This document shows, piece after piece, positions 15,357-25,516 of a stretch of 64,000 nucleotides of DNA; positions within the stretch are counted from its first letter, which is position 1, and each line of letters starts with the position of its first letter. The notes under the pieces were generated by a model that was given only the letters and a program-made list of their open reading frames with translations, had not been told where the DNA came from and did not search any database. Source of the DNA: Bartonella sp. B1099 (GTDB lineage: Bacteria; Pseudomonadota; Alphaproteobacteria; Rhizobiales; Rhizobiaceae); contig NZ_CALYLN010000001.1 of the NCBI RefSeq assembly GCF_944801835.1, forward strand, positions 1,272,001 to 1,336,000, read 5' to 3'. The translations under genes were made by a program, and so were the position numbers.

Positions 15357-16336
15357 TGCGCACACACCCTTTTATTGTGGTTAAGGTGGGAGACAAACCT
15401 GTTCATGAGGTTTTTTACCAGCGTCTTTTAACCGCAACTATCACAGATCATGCCGGTAATGAAGCCGATACATTTGAAGCAGAGTTTGATGATAGCGGCA
15501 ATGATTTATAGATTCCCTCCAGTAACAGTGCGCTCCATGTCACCTTTGGTTATGAGGACAGCATCCGTGCCTTTATGGGGCGTTTTGTTGTGGAATCGGT
15601 GATCAGTTGTGGGGGCAGTGATGGAGAGATTTTGCGCCTTTGTGGCAAAAGCGCTTCCATGCGTGCGGAGATCAAAGAACAGGTGAGCGAACATTTTGAC
15701 CACAAAACCATTGCTGAGATTGTTGAGAGCCTTGCCAAACGTCATGGTTATCAAGCAAAGGTCAGTCCACAATTTACCAAACAAACCTTGCCTTATGCGA
15801 TTCGTACCGATCAATCGGCGATTGATTTTTTAACCCGCCTTGCTGATCGGATGCAGGCACGTTTTTTGATCAAAGACAATAAGTTTTTATTTTTAAGCGG
15901 CGATAACTTACCAGCACTCGACATCCATAAACACGACTGTTCCAACTGGGAATTTACCCTCGAGCCACGCACCCAATATGGCATCATTGAAGCTGCTTAT
16001 TTTGATCGCTCACAAGGGCAGCAATGCCAAGTCAAGCATCAGACAGGTTTTAGCGGTCCTGTGCGTCGTCTGCGTGGTTGTTACACTTGTAAAGAAGAAG
16101 CACAAGCTGCTGCTGCATCAGAATCAGACAGGCTGTGTCGTGCTGTGGGCAGTGGTTCTTTGACCCTTGCGGGACGCCCCGAAGTCATGGCCGATCAACC
16201 CCTTCTCCTCCAAGGATTTCGTATGCAAATCAATGGACCATGGAAAGCCGCAACCGTGACTCACCGCTATGAAAAGCAAAGCGGCTATACCACAGAAATA
16301 ACCCTAGAAGCGCCAAATCAAGGAAAAGAGGCATGA
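15347..16336 (+). pseudogene. Late control / tail hub protein D, interrupted by an amber
   Basis: A 330-codon frame beginning MGLMRTHPFIVVKVGDKPVH (ATG 15347 or 15356) and interrupted only by TAG at 15509-15511, after DDSGNDL. It resumes with IPSSNSALHVTFGYEDSIRA and reads to 16336. The content matches the P2 gpD family (phage late control D / VgrG-like hub, VTFGYEDSIRAFMGRFVVES, LTRLADRMQARFLIKDNKFL). In P2, gpD links tube and baseplate. A single C-to-T change from CAG would explain the TAG. The downstream ATG at 15575 could allow a protein lacking the first 76 residues, including part of the first barrel, probably inactive. Confidence 0.82.
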
Positions 16337-17823
16337 GAAAATTAAACGTGTTAGAAATAGAAAACCCAAGAGATACTTTTGCCCCTTCTTTTCGGCAACT
16401 TCCCCATAATATTGAAGCAGAACAAGCGTTGCTCGGGGCCATCATGATCAATAATGATGCTCTTGAGAGCGTTTCTGATTTTCTCAAACCAGAACATTTT
16501 TTTGAAGCCTTCCATCAAAGGCTTTTTGATATCATCTTACAAATTGTTCAAAAGGGAAAAGTTGCAGACCCCATTACCATGAAGCCCTTTATTGCAAATG
16601 ATGAGAAAATTGGAGATATCACTGTATACCAGTATGTTGTTCGTTTAGCCAAAGAAGCTGTCACAATCATCAATACTCAAGATTATGGACAGGTTATTTA
16701 TGATCTGTTTATTCGGCGTTCTTTAATTAACCTTGGCACTCAAATTGTGAATAGTTCTTTTGATTCTCCTCTAGAACTTACCCCTTCGCAACAAATTGAA
16801 GCGATTGAAAATCAGTTGTTTGCATTGGCAGAGAAAGGCAAATATGGAGGGGGTTTTGAAAACTTTGATAGAGCTATTGTAAAAGCCATTAACATGGCAA
16901 GTGCTGCAAAACAGCGTTCCTCACAGCTCTCTGGCATGGCAACCCATATTAAAACTCTTGATGAAAAAATGGGCGGGTTGCAACCATCTGATTTGATTAT
17001 CCTAGCAGGGCGCCCTGGGATGGGTAAAACGTCCCTTGCAACCAATATTGCCTTTAATATTGCCAATGCTTGCAAGAATCATGATGATAGCCAAGCCAGT
17101 GAAGGGGGGATTGTCGGTTTCTTCTCCCTTGAAATGTCAACAGAACAGCTTGCAACCCGTATTATCTCAGAACAAACAAAGGTTTCTTCTTCTGATATTC
17201 GACGGGGTAATCTTTCTGATGATCAATTTACCAATATCATTCATGCTATGCGTTCCCTTCAAACCATTCCTCTTTATATCGATCAAACGGGAGCTGTATC
17301 TCTTGCACAACTAGCCGCGCGTGCAAGGCGTCTTAAACGACAACATGGTCTAGATGTTTTGATCATTGATTATATTCAATTGATGACAAGCGGTTCAAAG
17401 CGTTCTTCTGAAAACCGCGTTCAAGAGATTACGGTCATTACTATGGGTCTTAAAGCGCTTGCAAAGGAACTCAATATTCCCATCATTGCGCTTTCGCAAT
17501 TATCGCGACAAGTTGAAAATAGAACAGATAAACGTCCACAACTCTCCGATTTACGTGAATCAGGTTCAATCGAGCAAGATGCCGATATTGTGTTGTTTGT
17601 TTATCGTGAAGAATATTATCTCAACAATGAAAAACAAAAAGAAGGCAGTGTTGAATATCACAAATGGAAAGAAGCAATGGAGCAAGTTAAGGGCAAAGCT
17701 GAGGTTATCATAGCCAAGCAACGCCATGGACCAACAGGAATCATCCCTTTGGCTTTCCAATCTGACTTTACATGCTTTAGTGACCTAACGGATAACGACA
17801 ACTTTCCAGAAATATCCGCTTGA
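16333..17823 (+). CDS. dnaB: Replicative DnaB-type DNA helicase carried by the prophage
   Basis: 496 residues, full length for DnaB. N-terminal DnaB domain: FRQLPHNIEAEQALLGAIMI, VSDFLKPEHFFEAFHQRLFD. C-terminal RecA-like motor: Walker A AGRPGMGKTSLATNIA (near 235), SLEMSTEQLATRII, Walker B VLIIDYIQLM, LSQLSRQVENR, RESGSIEQDADIVLFVYREE. All key motifs look intact, so it may be a functional hexameric 5'-3' helicase. Its ATG overlaps the D gene stop (ATGA), and it lies 121 bases from the prophage right end. Mu-like phages do not need their own DnaB because they recruit the host one; this resembles a chromosomal-type DnaB rather than a primase-fused phage form. It is either an acquired cargo gene or was brought next to D by deletion. 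Confidence 0.88.
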   Translation: MRKLNVLEIENPRDTFAPSFRQLPHNIEAEQALLGAIMINNDALESVSDFLKPEHFFEAFHQRLFDIILQIVQKGKVADPITMKPFIANDEKIGDITVYQYVVRLAKEAVTIINTQDYGQVIYDLFIRRSLINLGTQIVNSSFDSPLELTPSQQIEAIENQLFALAEKGKYGGGFENFDRAIVKAINMASAAKQRSSQLSGMATHIKTLDEKMGGLQPSDLIILAGRPGMGKTSLATNIAFNIANACKNHDDSQASEGGIVGFFSLEMSTEQLATRIISEQTKVSSSDIRRGNLSDDQFTNIIHAMRSLQTIPLYIDQTGAVSLAQLAARARRLKRQHGLDVLIIDYIQLMTSGSKRSSENRVQEITVITMGLKALAKELNIPIIALSQLSRQVENRTDKRPQLSDLRESGSIEQDADIVLFVYREEYYLNNEKQKEGSVEYHKWKEAMEQVKGKAEVIIAKQRHGPTGIIPLAFQSDFTCFSDLTDNDNFPEISA

Positions 17824-17894
17824 GCTCAAAATAATGATCCGATGATTGAGAAGCAAAATTCCATAGATTCTCACAAAAAATGACGAATCTTAAA

Positions 17895-17955
17895 ACACCC
17901 TTTGAAAGGTCTGTGAAGACCCTTTGAGAACCCCTTAAAAATCATGTGAAACAAA
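17895..17955 (+). repeat. CTTTGAAA-type repeat near the right end
   Basis: CCTTTGAAAGGTCTGTGAAG and the following CCCTTTGAGAACCCC resemble the words repeated at 4115-4215 inside the left end, in the same orientation. Sharing at both ends suggests a role in end recognition or a common origin. Confidence 0.4.
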
Positions 17956-17964
17956 ATAAATTGG

Positions 17965-18010
17965 TACAAAACCTGGTGTCAAAATATACAAAACCTGCTG
18001 ACAAGCTACA
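17965..18010 (-). repeat. Mu-like right terminal repeats (two sites)
   Basis: Two copies of the end motif lie in tandem: TACAAAACCTGGTGTCAAAA at 17965-17984 and TACAAAACC-TGCTGACAAGCTACA at 17987-18010. Both are inverted relative to 3945-3968. The outer copy ends in CA, as expected for a MuA-type end. The sequence after it, CTTATCGTTTC, does not continue the leader repeat interrupted at the left end. Confidence 0.75.
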
Positions 18011-18084
18011 CTTATCGTTTCAACGATAGACAAAATACTGATAGAAACTCTATCAAATAGGTTCTTTAATTATGTGGACTCTTT

Positions 18085-19974
18085 TTATTGGAGAGCGTTA
18101 AAGATCTGATTATAATTTTTGCTATTAATCTCCAAAGGATGTTCTTGATTGGCAATTTGTAGCATTTCTAGCTTGAGATCTTCTCTTATCATCATATCTA
18201 TCTTGGCCCGAACTTCAGGTGCAAGAGTATGAGGTGTGATATCTTTAGGCATCGTTACAGACTTTATTTGATAAACGATACGGTTTGTTGCAACCGGACC
18301 TTTTATGATGCCATAATGACCTTGGGAACCAGAAAATAACGCTTGAACCCCTTCAACACCAAGGATTTCAGAGGGATCTTGACGTTGGAGGAGGGGCGTT
18401 GTTTGTTTTATAATACCAAGTGTCCGGGCAAGAGCAACCAGACTTTTTCCTTCCCTAAGCTGTTTGAGAGCATTTTGGGCTTTTTCATCAAGGAGACGTT
18501 GTATTTCCTCACTTTTCCATTGAGAAAGAACATCTAGCTTAGCTTCTTCTAGTGTTTTATCGCGGGCAGGAATAATTTTATTGACCTTATACCAGAGATA
18601 TCCACCATTTTGAAAAGAAAGAGGATCAAAATCGACTTCTTCATTTGATTGATAGATGGCATTTAGTAAAGTATCTTTTTGAGGCAAATCCGTGAGAATT
18701 ACGCCTTCAAGCGTTTTGCCCGTTTTATCAAGGGTAATTGTGCGCAGAGATAACTTGTATTGGTCAGCAAGCTCTTTAAAAGAAGCGCCTTCAAAACGAG
18801 CATTTTCAATGGCTACATAATTGCTCCGGATCTCATCAGTAGCACGATTTTTAGCAAGTGTTTGACGAATATTTTCTTCTACACTTTCAAAAGGAAGAAA
18901 GCTTGAAGGTTCAATATGTGTGACGCGAATGAGAACAGGTCCCTGTAAATCATTTATTACAGGACTGACTTGCCCTTGTTGGAGTTCAAAAATTTCAGAT
19001 GCGAGATGGTTTGGAAGTTCATTTTCTGCAAGAGGTCCTTTTTTTATGTCCTTAAGAGTCTTTTTTTCAGCTTTTACCAGTTCATCAAAATGCAATCCAT
19101 CGGCTATTTTTTTTGCTGCCTTATCGGCTTCTTCGCGTGTGGGGAATCGCAGTTCTTCGAAAGTACGCTTTTCAGGCGTCACAAAACGTGAAACATTTTG
19201 GGTATAATAGGCTTTTGCCTCCTCTATTGAGATATCTTTAGGTTTTACGAAATCACTAAGTTCCATCGATAGCAAAGAGACAGTACGGTATTCTGGAGTG
19301 CGAAATTCACTTTGATGTGCTTCAAACCATTTTTGTAGTGTTTCGTGATCAGGATCAGCAATTGTTTGTTTTTCTTTTAGATCAATAATGAGATAATCAG
19401 CACTCCGCATTTCTCCTTGATAAAGAGCAAGTGCTTTATAAAAGAGATTGGGGGCTTTCATATCAGAGAGTAAGGCTGCAATAAGTTGGTTACGCTTTTC
19501 TTGTCTGGTATAATAATTAAGAAAAGCATTTTCATTGATACGTAAATGCTGAAGATAGTTATAAAATAAATTTTTATCAAATGTACCATTTGTTTGGAAC
19601 ATCTTATCAGAAGCAATCGTATGAGCGATTGTATCTTTTGAAAGATTTATTTTCATTTTACGGGCTTGTTCATCCAGCAGTATATTTTGTTGTAATTGAT
19701 TAAACACAAAAGCGGGAATTTGGTATTGCTGCATTTCATGTGGTGTAAACATCCGTCCAAGATGAGCAGCCTGTGCTAAACGTGCGCTTTGATCGGCAAG
19801 TGCGAAACGATAATCATCGATCGTTACGATGGAGTTTCCAGAAGTAATAAGATCTCTTTCGCTTTTTGTGTGTAAGTGTGGTATCCCCCATAAAAGAATG
19901 AAGCATAAGAGTAAAATAGCAAGAAAAACTCTGCAAATCCAAGAATTTGTAGCACTTCTTATGACGTCAAGCAT
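18085..19974 (-). CDS. ppiD: SurA/PpiD-like periplasmic folding chaperone (peptidyl-prolyl isomerase)
   Basis: 629 residues. A single N-terminal membrane anchor (ICRVFLAILLLCFILLWGIP, residues 13-32) is followed by a SurA-N-like chaperone region (VTIDDYRFALADQSARLAQA, LLDEQARKMKINLSKDTI), a parvulin-type domain at about 235-355 (EYRTVSLLSMELSDFV, LRFPTREEADKAAKKIADGL, GPLAENELPNHLASEIFELQ, LIRVTHIEPSSF) and a long C-terminal chaperone part. It is expected in the inner membrane facing the periplasm, helping outer-membrane proteins fold. It is divergent from tpiA, the usual Rhizobiales arrangement, and its stop is 75 bases from the prophage right end, so that insertion did not touch the gene. 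Confidence 0.88.
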   Translation of the reverse strand: MLDVIRSATNSWICRVFLAILLLCFILLWGIPHLHTKSERDLITSGNSIVTIDDYRFALADQSARLAQAAHLGRMFTPHEMQQYQIPAFVFNQLQQNILLDEQARKMKINLSKDTIAHTIASDKMFQTNGTFDKNLFYNYLQHLRINENAFLNYYTRQEKRNQLIAALLSDMKAPNLFYKALALYQGEMRSADYLIIDLKEKQTIADPDHETLQKWFEAHQSEFRTPEYRTVSLLSMELSDFVKPKDISIEEAKAYYTQNVSRFVTPEKRTFEELRFPTREEADKAAKKIADGLHFDELVKAEKKTLKDIKKGPLAENELPNHLASEIFELQQGQVSPVINDLQGPVLIRVTHIEPSSFLPFESVEENIRQTLAKNRATDEIRSNYVAIENARFEGASFKELADQYKLSLRTITLDKTGKTLEGVILTDLPQKDTLLNAIYQSNEEVDFDPLSFQNGGYLWYKVNKIIPARDKTLEEAKLDVLSQWKSEEIQRLLDEKAQNALKQLREGKSLVALARTLGIIKQTTPLLQRQDPSEILGVEGVQALFSGSQGHYGIIKGPVATNRIVYQIKSVTMPKDITPHTLAPEVRAKIDMMIREDLKLEMLQIANQEHPLEINSKNYNQIFNALQ

Positions 19975-20130
19975 TGTTCAATTCCATTTTTAATATAAGT
20001 TATTATCAAAGCAGTCATGGAATTTGCAATAAAGAGACGAAAGATGCAAGCTTTTAAAGACTTGCTTTCGTTTTATAATTTGATACTACAGACAAATAAA
20101 GTTTTATAAGAGCTTTTGTGAGGTAAAAAT

Positions 20131-20895
20131 ATGTCTCCAACTATTCGGCCTTTTCTTGCTGGAAATTGGAAAATGAATGGAACGAGAGAATCGCTTGGAG
20201 AGTTGCGTGCTATTGCTACAGGCCTTAGCTCTGATTTTGGTCATCTATTTGAAGCGCTCATTTGCATTCCAGCAACGCTTTTGTCGCGTGCTTCTGATAT
20301 GCTAGATGGTGAAAATCTTCTTTTAGGAGGACAAAATTGTCACTTTGATGATCATGGTCCCTATACAGGAGATATTTCAGCTTTTATGCTTAAAGAAGCG
20401 GGAGCAAGTCATGTTATTATTGGACATTCGGAACGTCGTACAGTGTATCAGGAAAATGATGCAATTGTCTGTGCTAAAGTGCAAGCAGCGTGGCGCGCAG
20501 GTCTTGTGGTGCTTGTGTGTATTGGGGAAACATTGGAGGAGCGTGATAATAATAAAGTGTTGGATGTTCTTTCGCAGCAGCTTGAAGGATCTTTACCAGA
20601 TGATGCAACAGCAGACAATACCATTATCGCTTATGAACCTGTTTGGGCGATAGGTACTGGTAATACGGCAACTTCAGAAGATATTGCAAAAGTGCATCAC
20701 TTCATTCGTGATAAGATGCACTCTCGTTTTGGTGATGAAGGAAATAAGATACGTTTGCTTTATGGTGGATCCGTACAGCCATCCAATGCCTTTGAGCTTT
20801 TAAGTATTTCGCATGTTAATGGGGCTTTGATTGGTGGAGCCAGCTTAAAAGCGATTGATTTTTTAACGATTTGCGATGTTTGTCGTAAATTATAA
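20131..20895 (+). CDS. tpiA: Triosephosphate isomerase
   Basis: 254 residues. The enzyme interconverts dihydroxyacetone phosphate and glyceraldehyde 3-phosphate in the cytoplasm. Visible are the N-terminal AGNWKMNG with the substrate-binding Asn and Lys, the catalytic His in IIGHSERR (near 99), the catalytic Glu in AYEPVWAIGTG (near 169) and the phosphate-binding LYGGSVQPSN and GALIGGASL. ATG 20131 follows GTGAGGT. Full length and intact. Followed by secG 84 bases downstream. Confidence 0.97.
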   Translation: MSPTIRPFLAGNWKMNGTRESLGELRAIATGLSSDFGHLFEALICIPATLLSRASDMLDGENLLLGGQNCHFDDHGPYTGDISAFMLKEAGASHVIIGHSERRTVYQENDAIVCAKVQAAWRAGLVVLVCIGETLEERDNNKVLDVLSQQLEGSLPDDATADNTIIAYEPVWAIGTGNTATSEDIAKVHHFIRDKMHSRFGDEGNKIRLLYGGSVQPSNAFELLSISHVNGALIGGASLKAIDFLTICDVCRKL

Positions 20896-20979
20896 GTAGA
20901 GAAATTTGAGTTCCCCCTTGGATTGTGTGTTATTTATGTGTAAAGAGCTTATGAAAGAGTTATTTGAAGAGCAGGGTTT

Positions 20980-21432
20980 ATGCAAACAGTACTTATTGTT
21001 ATTCATTTATTGATTGTAATTACTTTGGTTGGGGTTATCTTAATCCAACCTTCAGAAGGCGGTGGGCTCGGTGTGAGTAATAGCTCAGGGTTGATGAAAA
21101 CCCGTGGATCTCGAAATCCTTTAACACGGTTGACGGCTATTTTAGCCTGTTGCTTTTTTGTTGTGTCCATTGGACTTACCGTTGTGGGAAGTATATCAAA
21201 TTCGAGTTCTGATATCTTAAAGCGTATACCGGTTAATTCAGAACAGAATTCTACCAATAAAGGCTCAGAATCAGCTCCATCATCAAATAGTGAGTCTCAA
21301 CCTTCTATTCTTGAACAGTTAGGAGGCACGTCGGATTCCCCGCAGGAACAAAAATCGTCTACAAATCCTGAAGAGGAAAGCCCAGTTCCACCAATTTTTG
21401 AAAAGACAGTTCCAGATAACAGTACAAAATAG
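20980..21432 (+). CDS. secG: Preprotein translocase subunit SecG
   Basis: 150 residues. Two membrane segments flank the cytoplasmic loop: VLIVIHLLIVITLVGVILIQ (residues about 4-23) and LTAILACCFFVVSIGLTVVG (about 50-70), with the family signature QPSEGGGLGVSNSSGLMKTR between them. After that comes a long, low-complexity Ser/Glu/Pro tail (SESAPSSNSESQPS), which alphaproteobacterial SecG often has and which makes it longer than E. coli SecG (110). It assists SecYE in protein export. A strong terminator follows at 21458. Confidence 0.93.
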   Translation: MQTVLIVIHLLIVITLVGVILIQPSEGGGLGVSNSSGLMKTRGSRNPLTRLTAILACCFFVVSIGLTVVGSISNSSSDILKRIPVNSEQNSTNKGSESAPSSNSESQPSILEQLGGTSDSPQEQKSSTNPEEESPVPPIFEKTVPDNSTK

Positions 21433-21457
21433 TTCTTTAAAGAAAATATAGACTGTT

Positions 21458-21484
21458 AAAAAGGTGATTTTTTCACCTTTTTTA
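21458..21484 (+). terminator. Rho-independent terminator after secG
   Basis: AAAAAGGTGA (21458-21467), a T-loop, then TCACCTTTTTT (21473-21483). The GGTGA/TCACC core plus A/T pairs and the T-run form a typical intrinsic terminator ending the tpiA-secG transcript. Confidence 0.85.
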
Positions 21485-21560
21485 TTTCAGAAGAAATAAT
21501 TGTTTTTTTTTGCATTTTTTGCTGGAAAAATCATAATAAATTGCTTATCACCATAAGCCC

Positions 21561-23189
21561 ATGGCACGTTATGTTTTTATTACAGGTGGTGTGGTTTCTT
21601 CCCTCGGAAAAGGCATCGCAGCGGCGGCGTTAGCAGCGTTATTACAAGCTCGAGGCTATCGTGTACGCCTTCGCAAACTTGATCCCTATTTAAATGTTGA
21701 TCCAGGGACGATGTCTCCTTATCAACATGGTGAAGTATTTGTGACTGATGATGGTGCGGAAACGGATCTTGATCTTGGTCATTATGAGCGCTTTACGGGG
21801 CGTTCTGCAAATAGCCAAGATAATATTACAACAGGGCGTATTTATCGCAATATCATTGAACGAGAGCGGCGAGGTGATTATTTGGGGGCAACAGTTCAAG
21901 TTATTCCGCATGTTACAGATGAAATTAAGCGGTTCATTATGACGGGAAATGAAGAATTTGATTTTGTTTTGTGTGAAATAGGTGGAACAGTTGGTGATAT
22001 TGAAGCCATGCCTTTTCTAGAAGCAATTCGACAGCTTGGTAATGAGCTCTCCCGACAAAATGTTGTTTATGTCCATCTTACATTAATGCCTTATATTCCC
22101 TCGGCAGGTGAATTAAAAACGAAACCAACGCAACATTCTGTCAAAGAATTGCAATCAATTGGTATTTCTCCTGATATTTTGCTTGTGCGTGCAGATCGGT
22201 TTATTCCAGAAACAGAGCGGTGCAAATTATCACTTTTTTGCAATGTTCGCGCCAATGCTGTGATTCAGGCATTAGATATGCCAACAATTTATGATGTTCC
22301 CATGGCCTATCATAAAGAGGGTTTAGACTCTGAAGTTCTTCGCGCTTTTGGAATTGATTCGGCCCCTCCGCCTCAGATGGATCGGTGGGAAGATATTACG
22401 CAGCGTATTCACCATCCTGAAGGAGAAGTTACGATTGCTGTTGTAGGAAAATATACGGGCTTAAAGGATGCTTATAAATCTCTTATTGAAGCGATTGCGC
22501 ATGGTGGTTTAGCGAATAAAGTAAAAGTTAATATTGAGTGGATTGATTCGCAACTTCTTGAAAAAGAAGATTCCGTTTCAACTTTACAAAAAGCGCATGG
22601 AATTTTAGTTCCTGGGGCTTTTGGGGCTCGAGGGGCAGAAGGAAAAATTCGAGCAATTCAATTTGCACGAGAGCGTAAAGTTCCATTTTTAGGGATTTGT
22701 TTTGGCATGCAATTGGCTTGTATAGAAGCTGCGCGCAATATTGCACAGATTGAGAATGCATCATCAAGTGAGTTTTGCGAAACAGAAAATCCAATTGTAG
22801 GTTTAATGACAGAATGGGTTAAAGGCGATGTTCTTGAAAAACGAACAAGAAATGGTGATCTCGGTGGATCCATGCGCCTTGGTGCTTTTGCTGCTGAATT
22901 AAAAGAAGAAAGTCATATTGCTCAAATTTATGGGATGACAAAGATTGTTGAACGACATCGCCATCGTTATGAGGTCAATATTGATTATAAAGACAGGCTA
23001 GAGCAGTGTGGTTTGATTTTTTCTGGCATGTCTCCTGATGGTATTTTGCCGGAAACGATAGAATATGCAGATCATCCATGGTTCATTGGTGTTCAATATC
23101 ATCCAGAACTAAAGTCACGTCCTTTTGATCCACATCCGCTTTTTTCTTCTTTTATTGAAGCTGCTGTAGAACAAAGTCGATTGGTTTAA
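21561..23189 (+). CDS. pyrG: CTP synthase
   Basis: 542 residues. It makes CTP from UTP, ATP and glutamine. The synthetase domain starts [20 protein letters not shown] (P-loop), continues with [20 protein letters not shown] and [19 protein letters not shown]. The glutamine amidotransferase domain carries the nucleophile in GICFGMQLA (Cys near 380) and the His/Glu pair in [11 protein letters not shown] (near 516-518). Directly followed by kdsA, then eno, the standard Rhizobiales order. Confidence 0.97.
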   Translation: MARYVFITGGVVSSLGKGIAAAALAALLQARGYRVRLRKLDPYLNVDPGTMSPYQHGEVFVTDDGAETDLDLGHYERFTGRSANSQDNITTGRIYRNIIERERRGDYLGATVQVIPHVTDEIKRFIMTGNEEFDFVLCEIGGTVGDIEAMPFLEAIRQLGNELSRQNVVYVHLTLMPYIPSAGELKTKPTQHSVKELQSIGISPDILLVRADRFIPETERCKLSLFCNVRANAVIQALDMPTIYDVPMAYHKEGLDSEVLRAFGIDSAPPPQMDRWEDITQRIHHPEGEVTIAVVGKYTGLKDAYKSLIEAIAHGGLANKVKVNIEWIDSQLLEKEDSVSTLQKAHGILVPGAFGARGAEGKIRAIQFARERKVPFLGICFGMQLACIEAARNIAQIENASSSEFCETENPIVGLMTEWVKGDVLEKRTRNGDLGGSMRLGAFAAELKEESHIAQIYGMTKIVERHRHRYEVNIDYKDRLEQCGLIFSGMSPDGILPETIEYADHPWFIGVQYHPELKSRPFDPHPLFSSFIEAAVEQSRLV

Positions 23190-23225
23190 GGTATAAATTT
23201 GGTTACTTTGCTTTTGAGGAATAAA

Positions 23226-24062
23226 ATGACAAAACCAAATGCTCGTGTAAAAGTTGGAAATGTTATTTTTTCAAATGAAATTCCCCTTTCATTAATTGCG
23301 GGGCCGTGTCAGATGGAAAGTCGTGATCATGCTTTTGAAATGGCTGGTCGTATTAAAACAATTGCCGATCAGCTTGGTATTGGGTTTGTTTATAAATCAA
23401 GTTACGATAAAGCCAACCGAACTTCTTTGAGTGCAACACGGGGCATTGGTCTTGAAAAAGCAATGGTCATTTTCTCTGATTTAAAAAAAGAGTTTGATTG
23501 TCCCATATTGACTGATGTGCATACCGAAGAGCAATGTAGCATTGTTTCTTCTACTGTTGATATTTTACAAATACCTGCTTTTTTATGTCGTCAAACAGAT
23601 CTTTTGATTGCTGCCGCCAAAACAGGGTGTGTTATTAATATTAAAAAAGGGCAGTTTTTAGCGCCGTGGGATATGGAGAATGTTTTAAAAAAGGTTGTTC
23701 ACAGTGGTAATCCAAATGTTATGCTTTGCGAACGCGGCACATCGTTTGGCTATAATCGACTTATTTCGGATATGCGTTCGTTGCCAATTTTACGTTCATT
23801 TGGGGCGCCTGTTATTTTTGATGCAACACACTCTGTTCAAGAACCTGGAGGGCAAGGGGCGTCATCTGGAGGACAGCGTCAATTTGTTGAAGTTTTAGCG
23901 CGTGCAGCTGTTTCTGTTGGGGTTGCCGGTATTTTTTTAGAAACACATCAAGATCCAGATCATGCACCTTCTGATGGGCCCAATATGGTTAAAATTGATG
24001 ATTTACAAAGATTGCTTGAGACTCTAATGAAATTTGATCATTTGTCAAAGAAGTTGAATTAA
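23226..24062 (+). CDS. kdsA: 3-deoxy-8-phosphooctulonate synthase
   Basis: 278 residues. It condenses phosphoenolpyruvate with arabinose 5-phosphate for the KDO sugar of lipopolysaccharide. Signatures: LIAGPCQMESRDHAFEMAGR, VYKSSYDKANRTS, CPILTDVHTEEQC, GTSFGYNRLISDMRSLPIL, IFDATHSVQEPGGQG, and the metal-binding FLETHQDPDHAPSDGPNM. ATG 23226 (MTKPNARVKVGN) has TGAGGA upstream and is preferred over the TTG 27 bases earlier. Between pyrG and eno. Confidence 0.96.
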   Translation: MTKPNARVKVGNVIFSNEIPLSLIAGPCQMESRDHAFEMAGRIKTIADQLGIGFVYKSSYDKANRTSLSATRGIGLEKAMVIFSDLKKEFDCPILTDVHTEEQCSIVSSTVDILQIPAFLCRQTDLLIAAAKTGCVINIKKGQFLAPWDMENVLKKVVHSGNPNVMLCERGTSFGYNRLISDMRSLPILRSFGAPVIFDATHSVQEPGGQGASSGGQRQFVEVLARAAVSVGVAGIFLETHQDPDHAPSDGPNMVKIDDLQRLLETLMKFDHLSKKLN

Positions 24063-24133
24063 GAAGAGAAAAAATATTTCATGAATAGGACATTAGAAAT
24101 GAATCGCAACTTTTATTGGATAAGGAGACATAG

Positions 24134-25402
<1,269 letters not shown>

Positions 25403-25516
25403 TTGTTGTGAGCACAAAATATGAAAGTATAAAATCATTTAGATTATGAAATTGAGATGTCTTATCAAAGACATAGAGCAATCATTTTATAGGCATTTAA
25501 ATTTATAGGGATTAAG

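Larger units (their letters stand above)
3945..18010. mobile_element. Mu-like transposable prophage, internally deleted
   Basis: About 14 kb bounded by imperfect inverted repeats starting with TG and ending with CA (20 of 24 bases match between 3945-3968 and the complement of 17987-18010). Inside are a divergently transcribed repressor and Ner regulator, a ParB-like gene, a MuA-type DDE transposase, the front part of MuB fused to a tail sheath, tail tube, E/E' chaperone, tape measure, U, X and D genes, and a DnaB helicase. Head, portal, terminase, protease, lysis, baseplate, fibre and late-activator genes are absent, and two genes contain amber codons. Mu family members are 35-40 kb, so roughly 20 kb are missing. 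No identical 5-bp flanking duplication is seen (ATCAT left, CTTAT right). Confidence 0.85.

Noticed and set aside
3945-18010. Bartonella gene transfer agent or tailocin
   Set aside because: Transposase, Ner, Mu-like ends and P2/Mu tail genes show a Mu-like prophage; head genes of a GTA and baseplate genes of a tailocin are absent.
18013-18028. TATCGTT-TC-AACGATA palindrome beside the prophage right end as a terminator
   Set aside because: Short stem and no T-run on the ppiD strand; may be part of the insertion site but nothing supports a function.
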